A stretch of DNA of 64,000 nucleotides from Paramecium octaurelia (lineage: Eukaryota > Ciliophora > Oligohymenophorea > Peniculida > Parameciidae): positions 206,001-270,000 of the forward strand of contig CAJJDP010000001.1 in NCBI GenBank assembly GCA_905182995.1, read 5' to 3'. The notes under the pieces were generated by a model that worked only from the letters and a program-made list of their open reading frames with translations, had not been told where the DNA came from and made no database searches. Positions 11,885 through 23,500 of this stretch are shown here, piece after piece (positions within the stretch are counted from its first letter, which is position 1; each line of letters begins with the position of its first letter). The translations under genes and the position numbers were made by a program.

Positions 11885-12106
11885 TTTTTATTTTATTATT
11901 TAAAATAAAATCTTTTGTATGCAATAAATAGGGGGGATAATTAATAACTAAAATAATTGTTTTTAATATGAATTTATGAATAGAATAATAAAGTAATTTC
12001 TATTAGGTTTGATATAGATATATAATTTAATTATTTAGTAAATATAATAAATGTATATATAATAAAATAAAATGTATAAACAATCAATGATCTAGGTGAT
12101 TTAATT

Positions 12107-12756
12107 TCAAAACTTTTTAATTCTATCTCTTGCATCTTTTAGAATGTCTGGAGTTTAACATCTTTGATAATTGAATACTTTAGGAAGTGAATTCCATTAG
12201 ATTCTATGATTGACAGCATTTAAATATTCTTAAAGTTGATATGATTCACTTTTTTGATTCTTTTCTATAATTCTTACTTAATTCTATAATATAAATATAT
12301 ATATATATATTAATTACATGAATTCGTTAAATTTGTGATATTTTTGATGCTTATGATTTATTCATAGTTCCTATCCAATTTCTAAATGGTGATTCTCTTG
12401 AGATATAACCTTCAAATTTAAGTATTTAACAATTTTGTTTTGGTTATGAATGGAAATGATAAGAATTACTTCTTTTTTGAGATTACTTAAGTTTCTTAAC
12501 AGGACTTGAAAATCCCTTTTGATGAGTATATTTAGGCATTGGAACATCATAATAATCTACTGCACACTTAGCATACTAAATAATGTACGTAGTTTAATTA
12601 TTAATTGAAATATCCATATGATTAATCTCTACTAGATTATAAATCAAAACTATTATTATGAGAATTCCTTCTTTTTGTAATATACATTGTTTGTTTTCTT
12701 GAATCATATTTATGATCATTAAATTTGAAATGTCTTGTTAAAACAGAATCCAACAT
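12107..12756 (-). CDS. Conserved unknown protein, right copy
   Basis: This is the inverted copy of the gene at 3643-4292: 197 residues with introns at 12284-12317 and 12567-12588 at identical positions. The differences seen against the left copy are mostly third-position or TAA/CAA swaps. Family and function are not recognised. Confidence 0.75.
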
Positions 12757-12964
12757 CAAATTAAATATTATAATTATATATATATATATATAGATATTAT
12801 ACTATTACTTTCTAATTTCTTATAATGTAACATTATTCATTACTACTATATTTACATTATTATATCATTCATAAATTATTACAACTTTATTATTCTATAT
12901 TTATATATTTAATCATATTTTAACTATTCTATTTACTACTTTATTTACTTTAACAATCAAATTT

Positions 12965-13635
12965 AAATTAAATATTCCTATTCTTATTCACATTCATCAA
13001 TATTTAATTTGATTCTTTTATCTATGCTATACTAATTTTATCATTTTTTTTCATCTTTAAAATTTGTTTAAATTCAATCAAATTTATCAGATAAATTTTA
13101 TAATAAAAATTCTACAGGAAAAAGATTCTATTTTAAATACAAGCGTTATTATAATTTATCATTCTTTCTGTTTTTATTAAAGCTTTACAGTTTTTTTAGC
13201 CTAGAGTTCATCTTTTCTTCTGAGATTTGATTTATTTATTGATGACTAGGGCAAGTTAGCTTAGGATTTATTTCTAACCATTTCTTCCTATATGGATAAT
13301 AATATGCATTTTTTTTTAATTTCAAATAATAAAAATTTTATAATTTTTATTTGAAATAATTTATTAGATTAGTGTATAAAAATAGTCCGAATTTATATAT
13401 ATAAGAATTGATTTTAACCTGGAAATCTTAATGAAAACAAGCATCCAAAATTCTCAATGTCAAATTTAGAATTTATAATAAATAGTGGTCATTCTTCGTT
13501 TTAATTTTGATTTATTTCTAGTGTATAAGAGCTAAAAGGATAAAATAATGAGTGCATTATTTAAAGCTTATCTGGCCAACCTAACAAAAAATTCAATAGG
13601 ATTTATTTTGATTAAAAATTTGTTTTTAATTTGAA
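12965..13635 (-). other. Region with minus-strand coding-like remnant and a perfect hairpin
   Basis: No secure gene is present. Minus-strand frames between 13074 and 13300 look translated. One starts at an ATG at 13281 (MVRNKSQANLPQSSINKSN, 40 residues to a TGA at 13159). An overlapping frame ends at a TGA at 13074 and contains YPYRKKWLEINPKLTCPSH. They cannot both be real without introns, and I could not settle the structure. A long near-perfect palindrome at 13319-13357 (ATTTCAAAT ... ATTTGAAAT) could be a transcript-end hairpin or simply AT-rich repeat. Further left the sequence looks noncoding. Confidence 0.3.
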
Positions 13636-13956
13636 TCATAGAATTTTATAGATGTTTATCATATTTAATAATTTATTCTAATTGAGTTTGATAATAACCA
13701 TTTATTAAATTTGAGATTTTAAATTGTCCCAAATTCTTTAGTTCTCAGTCTATTCGTTTGCATATAAATTATCAGCAATAGGATTTGGATCATTGTTGGC
13801 TAAGGAGCGAGAAAACTGCTTAGGCCTCCTTTTTCTTTAGTGTTGTTTATCAGGAAGATCAAAAATGTAGGGATTAAAGTAAAATATTAAAAAATCATTC
13901 TAGAAAATATTGTTGGTTAAGGTGATTGATTATTCATAACTTGAATGTTAAGGCAT
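13636..13956 (-). CDS. Small hypothetical protein, about 99 residues
   Basis: The frame starts MPQHSSYEQSITLTNN and includes FNPYIFDLPDKQHQRKRR and LANNDPNPIADNLYANEQ, a composition typical of translated Paramecium sequence. A 21-nt GT...AG segment at 13678-13698 may be an intron. It is in frame and lacks TGA, so the protein is 99 or 106 residues. A basic patch, KQHQRKRRPK, lies near the middle. I do not recognise it. It starts 157 bp from the choline-transporter-like gene on the opposite strand. Confidence 0.55.
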
Positions 13957-14112
13957 ACGTTAAATTCAATCATCTGGTGTGATTCAGAAATATGATTAAA
14001 TTCAAGCATATAGTCAAGTATAAAAGCAAATCTAATTAACAATACATGTCTTTTTAGTATTTCAAAAACTCATTTGATTTTAATATATTTTTTATTTGCT
14101 AATAATTATTTA

Positions 14113-16121
14113 ATGTCTAGTGAAAAGGGTGAAGGAACAGATCCAAAATTAAGAAATGGACCAGTCGTCGATAGAGAATGCACAGATATTTTTTGCCTAT
14201 TGCTTTTTATTGTCTTCACTTTCGGTATGTTTTTCATAAGTGGTTATGCTTTCAAAAATGGGGATCCTCATAGAATTGCCTAACCTTATGATCCAGATCG
14301 TAAAATTTTATAATAATTAAGATCGGGCGTGCGGAGTTGATGAGGATGTAGCTGATTATCCCTACATTTATTTTGCTAACCCAACGAATCCAAAGTATCT
14401 TTATGTGACAACCTGTGTATCTGAATGTCCATGTAATTGTCATAATTTAGTGTGTAGAAGAGGAGAGTGAGCCTACACCGGCAGCCAGACATAGTAAAAT
14501 GTCTCATTTGGAGGAAGCCAAGACAAACTCAAAATTACCAAGTGAATTAAAGTGTTAACCAAATTCCATCGTTAAGAGTTGTAAATAAAATATGTTGAGT
14601 ACTAATCCAGAAGAAGTTGTAATAATTTACAATACTGAATTATGTACATAAATAAAATTTATTTAAGTTATGAAAACTGTGTGTTTACCAACCACCAAAT
14701 AATATTATGAAACAGTAAAAGATAAAATTGATGTTGAAACTATGGAAAAAGTATCAAATGATATGATCACAACCAAATGGCTTATTTTCGGTTCCATTGG
14801 TATATCTTTGGTGCTTGGATTCATATTTTTGTTCCTCATTGAAACATTAGCTGGATGTGTTATATGGACTTTGCTCTTATTGTTATTCACAGTTTTATTA
14901 GCAGGAGGAGTATACACCACTGGATACTACTATGCATTGACTGATCCTTCAAAATTGCCAGCTTCAGCTCAAGCAGAAATAGATGCCCAAACTCTTTAAG
15001 AACAAGCCCAAGCAAATAACGTTAATCCTAAAAACTATCTATATATAGGAATTACATTATTTTCTTTAGCAGGAGTGATATTGCTTGTTGTTTGCTGTAT
15101 GTATTCGAGAATTCGGCTAGCAATTGCCATACTTGAAGTATAATTTAATATGTAATAATTTTAGACTGCCTGCGATTATGTTCAAGCCAATTTTACAGTT
15201 GTTGTCCTTCCATTTGTAACCTTTTTCATCATGCTTCTTTATTTCATCTATTGGTTCGTTGTTGCATTGTATTTATACAGTTCTGGCGAAACTACAAACA
15301 AACCTAAACAATTGCCTTTTGGATAGTTTTCATTTACTTAAAATCAGAAAATATTCGCCAACATTCATTTATTTGGTTTACTATGGAACTCTGCATTTAT
15401 CGTAGCATCAGTTGAATTTATAATTGCTGGTTCTGTCTGTATTTGGTATTTCTAATAAGGACCAAGAGCTTAAGAAGGAGGTCCTATTCCTTTGCCAACT
15501 GCTATTGGAAGATTCTTTAGATATCATTTAGGAACAGTTGCTTTTGGATCATTAATCTTAGCCATCATTGAATTCATTAGAATTTGGTTAGCCTTCCTTT
15601 ATAAATAATAAGAAGAATTGATTAAGAAAAACAAGTTCTTTGAATACTTATTTAAGTGCTTGATGTGCTGTATGTGGTGTTTCGAGAAATGTGTCCAATA
15701 TATTAACAAAAATGCTTATGTCGTTAGTAATATGACAGGCAAAGGTTTCTTCCATTCAGCCAAAGAGGCGATTTTCTTGATTGCAAGAAATCCACTTAGA
15801 TTTGCAACAGTTGGTGGATTTGGAGAAATATTTATTGCTTTAGGAAGAGGTTTTATTGCCTTGTTAACAGGTCTATTTTGTTATATTGTGATTACAAGAA
15901 CAGAAAAGTTCAAATATAATGTAACTTATCCAGAAGCACCTGCACTCTTATGTGGTGCCATAGGTTTGGTTGTTGGATCACTATTCATGTCAATATATGG
16001 AGTTGCATGTGATGCAATATTGATTGTCTTTGTAATGGATGAAGAGATGGAAAAATAAAATGGAAAAGGAGTTGCTTTGTGTTGTCCACCAAAATTAGAG
16101 AAGTTCTTGGAAGATCAATGA
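14113..16121 (+). CDS. Choline transporter-like protein (CTL/SLC44 family)
   Basis: This gene encodes 644 residues; introns are at 14300-14321, 14433-14457 and 15138-15164. It is an integral membrane protein with about ten hydrophobic segments. The family signatures are DRECTDIFCLLLF near the N-terminus, FKNGDPHRIAQPYDP after the first membrane span, a Cys-rich luminal loop, and C-terminally FEKCVQYINKNAYVVS followed by FFHSAKEAIFLIARN. CTL proteins move choline or ethanolamine across membranes. An in-frame ATG at 14074 would add 13 hydrophobic residues. I chose 14113 because MSSEKGEG gives the usual cytosolic N-terminus. Confidence 0.92.
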
Positions 16122-16560
16122 TATTATCTAAAGTATAAAACAAATTCATTACATCATTTTAAATAATTACTATCTAAAATTATTATTTATTCTATAGTGT
16201 CTAAAATTATTAAACAATCTAACCATGAATTTTAGTAAGGAAATAACATAATAAAAAATAACATGTTTAATTGAGATTATCAAATTAATATTATTTAATC
16301 AAATAATAAAATAGAAACCAATAAAAAATAAAATGATGATTGAAATTAATCATATTGATTTAATAGATTTTTCAAAGCAAAACTGAATTTTCTTTATTTC
16401 TGAATATATGACAGCAAAAATTACATCATAAGTCTTCAAATATTGAAATCATACATCAATTTAATTATAGGTGATCAGTAATAATTATTAATATAGATCA
16501 TAATTACATTATGTTTTAAGACTAAGCAAATCTTCAAATAAATAAAGAAGGTTTTACAAA
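16122..16560. other. Intergenic spacer
   Basis: This is AT-rich sequence with no frame or structure that I can support as a gene. It separates the choline-transporter-like gene from the interrupted membrane-protein frame. Confidence 0.5.
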
Positions 16561-17340
16561 ATGTAAGGAGATAAATAATTGCCCAAAATTAAAAAATAAT
16601 ATCAGTATATTAAATTAATTACATTAAATCATAAAAATCTACAATCAGGACAATAATTAACATAGGTAATTTTGTATGTCTTCAAAGGAGAGTTAGAACG
16701 TGATTTAATTTATTTTTGTTGTTATTTATAGATCCAAAAAAATTCGCAATCCTTATTGGCACATTATTTGATATTTTAGTAATGGGTTTTTAAGTAATAT
16801 AACTAATTTAACATTAACCTGTTGATGTAAACATCTAATTCTAATATTTTTTATCTTGAGATCTATCCATTGTTGATTTAGCTTTTGCACAAGCATTAGA
16901 ATTTAATACACTGATTGGCTAGCTATTATTTCATTATATTAGCTAAGCAATTGGAATGGTAGTTATGATTAAATTTGTTTTGGCAATTAAGTGTGACTTT
17001 CTTTTCAAAAATATATTTTTCACAACTAACACAAATGTTTTATTAGTCAGCGACATTATGATGGTTAACAGAATTGGAGAAACTTCTTTCAGTTGATTGC
17101 TTTTTGGGAATATTTTGAGAAACAATAGAACTGTTGATTATTTAGTTCAACTTATTTTATTGTTTTTGTCGTATGTATTTTATTTGAAAATTGATATCAA
17201 CTAGCTTCAATCTCTGCAACCTCTAAGGCAAAACATTACGAGTAGAATAGATTTCTTTAAGTTTTATCAACTGTTGAAATTTTTGCTAAAACTAATTATC
17301 CATCAAATCCATTATTATATTATTAATTTATAATACGTTT
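16561..17340 (+). pseudogene. Membrane-protein gene interrupted by two in-frame TGA codons
   Basis: From an ATG at 16561 one frame, after removing a 32-nt intron at 16700-16731, encodes convincing protein: MQGDKQLPKIKKQYQYIKL, then HPKKFAILIGTLFDILVMGF, then a hydrophobic region VDLAFAQALEFNTLIG through MVVMIKFVLAIKC, and a last span LVQLILLFLSYVFYL. Two TGA codons, at 16857 and 17094, lie in this same frame. I found no GT...AG intron that removes either one and keeps phase. The 3' end is unclear because the frame runs into the next gene's start at 17347. It is probably a decaying gene; readthrough or sequence error are alternatives. Family unknown. Confidence 0.5.
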
Positions 17341-17346
17341 TTATTT

Positions 17347-19235
17347 ATGAGATTTGCATTACTTCTTATTGTTATTGTTTTAACAAGAGGATTCTTAGAA
17401 ATAAATGAAAAGTAGTAGAAAACTCTCTAACATTTATTAATGCAAGAAATACATGATGGAGGTAATTTTTAAGCATCAGATCCTAAGGCGATTGCTAATA
17501 TTGATTTCATCTTCAGTGGATATAATTTATTTTTTGGAAACCCTATAACCTGGAGGGAAACTTCAGATCCTGGATTTACAGGGAGAAACATCTTTCTGAC
17601 TTCATATAGCAAAAAATAAGTAACCTCAGATGGAAGACATAAAATTCCAGACAATTTAAATGTCATCACAAAGAAAGGATGCAAATACAACTTTGAGTCA
17701 TTTGTAATCATGAATACAGAGCAAATTCAAAATTATATGAGTTCTTTTGTTGGGTATGTATCTCTAACAATATAGAGTAAATTTAGTGTCCAATATTGAT
17801 ATTACTCCATGGGCATTCACGGCATCATCTGAATTCAATCATATGCAATAAAAAATAGAATAAACATCTGCAACATTTGTTATTTCTATTGCTACTTGTT
17901 AAATAGCTTAAATCACATAAGTTCCTGAATTAGCAGAATTTCATCAAAGTTTTATTGACCAACTATCTGCTCTCCCTGTTGAATATTCAGCACCTTAATA
18001 TTTGGAATTTCTAAGTAATTTTGGAACTCATTATGCAACTGATATCATACTTGGATCTAAAGCAGGTTATGTATATACATTACCACCTGGAGTAGTCGAT
18101 GATTTTGATTAAAAGAAGTTTAAAGAAATCGATCTAAAATAAGCTGCTACAATTACATCTGCCCTTCTTAAAGGTGTGATAGGATAATAAATATTACCAA
18201 AGGAATAAGAAGCCAAGGCTTATAGTGATGTATCTAAGCTAAGCACTTAAAGTTTCACTATTGAAATTGGGCCTTAGAGTACAGAAAATACACCTAAAGA
18301 TTGGTTAAGAGAAACAGAATTGGAACCAACTCCTATTAGATATACATTAAAAAGTTTAAGCGAATTAGTATTGGAAGGAAAAGGATAATTATCATCAGTC
18401 AAGGAATATTAAAAAATCGGATAAAATTTAAAGTAATAATTCCAATTAATTAATATAGAAAGGCCTTAACAGATTATTGCAATTTATTGTAATTATAGGG
18501 ATAAAGGAATGGAAAATGTGAAACAAATAAAAGGGAAATAGGTTAATGGGTTGAATAAAGGAAAGTTTGTTTGAATTTCCTAAAGGATTGTGATTGGAGT
18601 GGTGCCAGCACATAAATTTGTGGGAATAAAAATCCAATTTAAAAAATGGGAATGGACTTACCTGATGTTTAAGCTAATTCAGTGAAATTTCACAGCGATA
18701 AGACAGTAATATTGGGAGTCAGTAAATTCAAAAGAGATAAAAATTAAGATATAGTTATTGCTTCATTTCATAATGATTATTTATTCTTAGACAAGCCAGA
18801 GATTTGTTTAATAAATTAAGGAATGGCTGCATCAGCTGAATACCCTATTTATTTAACTGATACTTCCAAATGTGTTGTAGTATTATTATGGAATGCTTGT
18901 GAAGGAGAAGTGTTTTATTTCACATCGGTAATATGCAATCAAATGGATTTTATGAATGCATAATTTGAGTTGTTGGGATCAATGGGAAAGTGTGAAGTAA
19001 TCATATATATTATATAATTTAATAGATAGCTTTGTTAGACATTAGATACCCAAATTCTGCTTAACTGAGAATTTGTTTATTTAAAGAACCAAAACTTGAA
19101 GGATAAAAAGCTTGTTTTACTAATGAAAATAAGGATGCTTACTTCGGATAAGAATTTAAGAGTATGATGATCGAAGAAAATGAAGTGATGATTCACAGAT
19201 CTATGCCTGGTAGTATAGCAATTTAATTTGGCTGA
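17347..19235 (+). CDS. Secreted MACPF (perforin-like) protein
   Basis: This gene encodes 603 residues; introns are at 17754-17775, 18433-18458 and 18997-19025. A signal peptide is evident (MRFALLLIVIVLTRG). The MACPF domain covers about residues 40-360, with the signature FLSNFGTHYATDIILGSKAG near residue 217, close to the family consensus Y-G-T-H-Y. It is followed by a cysteine-rich segment (DYCNLL, CETNKRE, FLKDCDWSGASTQICG) and a C-terminal beta-rich domain with paired cysteines. MACPF proteins oligomerise and insert in membranes; in ciliates several are secreted. The intron at 18433 matters: without it the frame would seem broken before the cysteine-rich part. The target is unknown. Confidence 0.85.
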
Positions 19236-19460
19236 ATTTATTAATAATATATCTATATATATAATATATGATCTTAAAGATTCACCATTTATTTAAGAAT
19301 TATTTGCTTTCTTATTTGAACTAAAGAGTTAAAAAATATAAGCTATTGATCTATAAGAAGCAATGATAATAATATTCCTAAGTTTAAGTCCCTTTTCATA
19401 TATGGTTTGTTAAGACTTAAATATTCACAAATCTATTTTAAAAATTAATTAAAATTATCA

Positions 19461-19932
19461 ATGTCAAAGAGAGGAAGAGGAGGTCAAGTTGGTATCAAAT
19501 TGAGAATAACACTTGCATGCAATGTTGGTGCTGTTCTAAATTGTGCTGATAACTCAGGAGCAAAAAATATCTATGTGATTTCAACTTTTGGAATTAAAGG
19601 ACATTTAAGCAGATTGCCTTCTGCCTCTATTGGTGACATGGTCTTATGCTCAGTAAAATAAGGTAAACCAGCACTTAGAAAGAAGGGTAATCAATGAATA
19701 TTTAATCTTAGTTATGTAAGCAGTGGTTGTTAGACAAAGAAAACCATACAGACGTCGAGAAGGATATTACATCTACTTTGAAGGTTAGTTATGAAACTAA
19801 TTGTTAGATAATGCTGGAGTTATTATCAATCCAAAGGGTGAAATGAAAGGATCTGCAATTACAGGCCCAGTTGGAAAGGAAGCCGCTGATTTATGGCCAA
19901 AGATAGCCTCAGCTGCTGGTTCAGTTCTTTGA
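19461..19932 (+). CDS. RPL23: 60S ribosomal protein L23 (uL14)
   Basis: This gene encodes 140 residues, exactly the usual eukaryotic length; introns are at 19687-19711 and 19783-19806. Family landmarks are present: [61 protein letters not shown], and the C-terminus [13 protein letters not shown]. uL14 contacts 16S/18S and 23S/28S rRNA at the subunit interface. Identification is secure. Confidence 0.97.
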
Positions 19933-20307
19933 TTTAAATTTGCAGTATATAACATAAATTAATCTATGCATCGATGTTATTTAACATACATTATTGACTT
20001 TAAAATTAAATTTTAAATCAATTCGTAACTCACGTAAGATAGGCAACCCTCAAACCTACTAGAGAGACTCTAAGAATAGATAACATAAAGAATAGCAGAA
20101 GTGATTTATTTGTAAATAAAAGCATTCATTACTCCTAAAGATGATATACCAATTAATTTTTTGTAATTTTTAAAACTTCTTCAAAATTCCATTTTTATTT
20201 AGTTGGGTTAAATATTGTAAACCTGAAGGTACGAATTCCTTCTTATATTTTTCTTTAAGCTTTGTTTTCAGATATATACATTTAAATTAAATAAATTTTG
20301 GTTCTAT
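19933..20307. other. Intergenic spacer
   Basis: This is AT-rich, with no supported gene or RNA. It contains the presumed 3' end of the L23 gene and the promoter of the nucleotidyltransferase gene. Confidence 0.5.
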
Positions 20308-21416
20308 ATGCAAGAAAAACATAAGAATTTATCTGTGAGAATAAAGAATATTGAAAATAAAAATCAAGCAATAATCATTGATGATGACGAACCAAATATG
20401 TAAGATTGATTTTGCAAAATAGATAAAAATAAATAAAGTAAAATGAGTACTAATTTGACAGCGAGATTACTCCATGGCTTAGTCAAAAAACAGCATCTAT
20501 TAAACATCCAACAATTAGATTTCACAATGAGATCATTGATTTTTATGATTACATCATTCCTACAGCTGAAGAGCATAGAAGAAGAGAGTAAGCAATCATG
20601 AGAGTTGAAACTTTTATAAAAGAATTTGCTTCAGAAGTAGATATCTAAGCATTTGGTAGTTTTAAAACAAAGCTTTATTTGCCTAATGCAGATATTGATG
20701 TTGTGATGATAGACAAAAGTATGTCTGCTAAAGAATTGTATAAAAAAGTAGCCTAAAGTTTGATGAAAAGTGATAAGTTTGAAAATGTTAATTTAATTGC
20801 CAATGCAAAAGTGCCAATTATAAAATTCTTTGAAGTTGAATCTTAATATCAATTTGATATATCATTCAATTAGATGGATGGCTTAAAGTAAATTGATGAA
20901 ATTCGAAAAGCATTTACCATCTACCCTGAATTCAAATATCTAATAATGATATTAAAATGTATTCTGAAGCAACGCGAGTTAAATGAAACATATAGTGGAG
21001 GAATAGGTTCCTTTCTACTTTTTCAAATGATATTAGCCTTCTTAAGAGAAATCAGGAAAGAAGCATTTGCGAATAAAAAATAAGAACAATTGAAAAATAT
21101 AACTTTAGGAGAGTATATATTAAGGTTCTTAGAATTCTATGGCTAGAAATTTGATTATCAAAGAAAGCGTATTTTGATGGTAAATGGAGGAAGCATAATA
21201 AATAAACCTACCCCTGATGAGAAATTTTCCTTGATAAGTCCTTAAGATCCTGAACACGATATTGGAAGTAGCAGTTTTAAAATTAAGGAGATATTTAAAA
21301 TCTTTGCAAACAGATTCAATTTTATGTCTAATTATAACTTCAAGCCAGAAGAATCTGTTTTGAAGTACTTAATTAACCCTTCGGATTAAAAATTTACTTT
21401 TATCAAGCAAAATTGA
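20308..21416 (+). CDS. Non-canonical poly(A) polymerase, TRF4/TENT4 type
   Basis: This gene encodes 353 residues; introns are at 20400-20422 and 20438-20461. The nucleotidyltransferase core is clear: AFGSFKTKLYLPNADIDVVM carries the GS motif and the DxD metal-binding pair, and a third acidic site lies in YQFDISFN. The central domain shows LKCILKQRELNETYSGGIGS. The PAP-associated domain ends with DPEHDIGSSSFKIKEIF. TRF4-like enzymes add short A tails to nuclear RNAs and mark them for decay by the exosome. No RNA-binding domain is fused. Confidence 0.9.
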
Positions 21417-21955
21417 AATAATATATTTATATAAGTAAAACATTGTAACAGTATTCCAATCAATTGATTATGTATTAAACAGAATTTCCCTTTGTTATGC
21501 ATTCAATTTTAAATATTCATTTTATCAGTAAAGAGAATAGGTTTTCTTAATTATCTTTATAAAAATGATAAACAAATAAATTCATCTTAAAACAAATTCC
21601 AAATTAATTATTTTTAATTTTGTTTTTGCAAGCTTTTTATTGTTTTCTTTGAAGCAAAGTTATCTAAAGTCAAAAAATTTATACTTGAAATTTTAATCTA
21701 AAATTATCTTTAATTTTAATTTTAGACTATTCAATTTAACATTGTTTTGCGATCTATTATGGGAGAAAGATAGCCTTTATGAGTTGAGATTTATCCATTA
21801 AGAAGTATCTACTAAAACAAAATCCAGTGTTTATGACCTTTTTAATAATAAAAAATTTAAATTCCATAATAAACAAAGGGGACCTGAGAAAAAATGACTC
21901 AGTAGGTTTAAATCATCAATTTACGACCTCTTTAATTTACAATAAGAATAATTAA
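21417..21955. other. Intergenic spacer between convergent genes
   Basis: About 540 bp lie between two gene 3' ends. I see only AT-rich sequence and short frames with no family resemblance. Confidence 0.5.
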
Positions 21956-23472
21956 TCAATTATATGGAGTCACAGTCAAAAAGAAATGGACATACTGGGC
22001 AATATCTTCTGAATCTAATCTGTTTAGTCCATAAAAGTGTCCTTTCCTTACTAATTATCCAAAACCTATTTTATATAAGAGAATATAATTACTTGCATTT
22101 GAATAATTTGCATGAGGATTATTATAATTTTAAAAGTATTAATCACATAAAGGAGACCCCTTTATCACTATAATTGGATGATTAGCCATTACTGCTTATT
22201 GTAATTCATTTAAAAATCCTTCCTATTCTCCTAAAAGTATGTGAACAACCTTCAAACTTTCTCTTTAACCATTTTTGGCTAATCTACCTTCAGCCAATCT
22301 AAATTATAATAATTATTTTTACTTTTTACACAAATTAATCTTAAAAACCCCTTCCAATCCAAATACCATCATTTTCTCCTTATTATCTATATTGCAATTA
22401 TTATTAAAGATTACTTAAAAGAAATATATGAGTATGTCCATTACTAATCTCAAAGGGGTCTATAAACCCAGTATTTTAATTTGGATATTTGACTTCTTGT
22501 TCTGGAGCGACTCCAATCAATTTGACTCCTCTTCTAATCACATATTTTTCAATTCCTGTTGAAATTCCACTGTCTACTATTACAGCATCCTAAATTCAAT
22601 TAGACCAATTGAATACTGTATTAAAGCATGCCCTTGCAATTCCTGCATAGAATTTACCCTTATTTGTTTCCTTTGCGCCAATTAAATTTACAACCGGATA
22701 ACTCTAGTTTAACTGCAATTTAAATAGTATGTCTTAAATGGATAGATTTTTAGCATTGACATCTGATATCTTAACTAGTTTAGCAACTCTCCCAGTTGGA
22801 AATAAAAAGTCATAGACCTTCCAAAGAGGTTCCTCCTTATTCAACATGCTTGATTAAGACTTATATGTCTATGATTATCTTTCAGGACTAGGAGCAGGTT
22901 TTTCAGATTATTTATTTGATTGTTGAGTTCTGTAAGATTATTATAGGTCTCCTTCCCCTTCAGGTGTTGTTATTGGTATTTTCTGATGAATAATGAATTT
23001 TAGTTACATCAATGAGCATATCCATATTTTCACCCGTCTTTACACTAATTTCCAAATATTCAACATTTGGATAATCATTAATAAATTCAAATGCTTGCTC
23101 TTAAGAAATTTGTCTGTTATCAGAATCAATTTTACAAGCTACAAGACAAACTTGCATTGAATTATTTATTTATTTTTTGATGTCATCTAACCATTACAAT
23201 GTTGAATCAAATGAATCAATATTTTCAACATCAAAGCATACAAACACTATTTGAACACTCTTTAGTATTTCAATCACTTATTTTCTTTCTGCTGTATTCC
23301 CTGGCGTATCATAAATAGTTATAGTTTCATTATTTTGAATTGTAACATCTGTGCTCTCTATCTATTCAGTTGGACTGTAATCCTCTTCAAATTCCAGACC
23401 CTTTAAATATTTAATAATTGAAGTCTTCCCAACTGCAGGATCACCCACGAAAGCAATTAATTAATTCTCCAT
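21956..23472 (-). CDS. Small Rab/Ras-like GTPase fused to a SLOG/LSDAT (TRPM-like) domain
   Basis: This gene encodes 470 residues; introns are at 22299-22322, 22387-22414, 22590-22616 and 22983-23007. Residues about 1-160 form a small GTPase: P-loop GDPAVGKTS, switch II YDTPGNTAERK, CKID in place of NKxD, and SVKTG for the G5 loop. After a Gln/Ser/Pro linker (about residues 165-210), residues about 215-470 match the SLOG fold found at the N-terminus of TRPM channels and in bacterial LSDAT proteins: PVVNLIGAKETNKGKFYAGI, DAVIVDSGISTGIEKYV, LIGVAPEQEVKYP, FEISNGHTHIFLL, and NHPIIVIKGSPLCD. The 25-nt intron at 22983-23007 joins the two halves; ignoring it gives a false stop and two genes. There is no C-terminal prenylation cysteine. 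The SLOG part may sense a nucleotide-like ligand (inference). Confidence 0.8.
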
Positions 23473-23500
23473 TTTAATCGTTTATATTACAAAAAAATAA

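Larger units (their letters stand above)
11088..12964 (-). repeat. Right arm of the two-gene inverted repeat
   Basis: This is the reverse complement of 3435-5115, with matching ends at about 11088 (inner) and 12964 (outer). It is longer than the left arm because it keeps about 240 nt (11697-11935) encoding the N-terminus of the E2-like gene, where the left arm has only about 40 nt. The other gene is present in full in both arms. Confidence 0.9.

Noticed and set aside
14074..14112. Alternative upstream start for the choline-transporter-like gene
   Set aside because: It adds a short hydrophobic peptide not expected in this family. The start at 14113 gives a normal cytosolic N-terminus, although the upstream ATG cannot be excluded.
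18490..18560. Apparent frameshift in the MACPF gene
   Set aside because: Recognising the 26-nt intron at 18433-18458 puts the cysteine-rich region in frame without any indel.
22960..23472. A stand-alone 170-residue small GTPase ending at the TGA at 22960
   Set aside because: A consensus 25-nt intron (22983-23007) removes this end and continues in phase into the SLOG domain; the stand-alone model would overlap the next gene.
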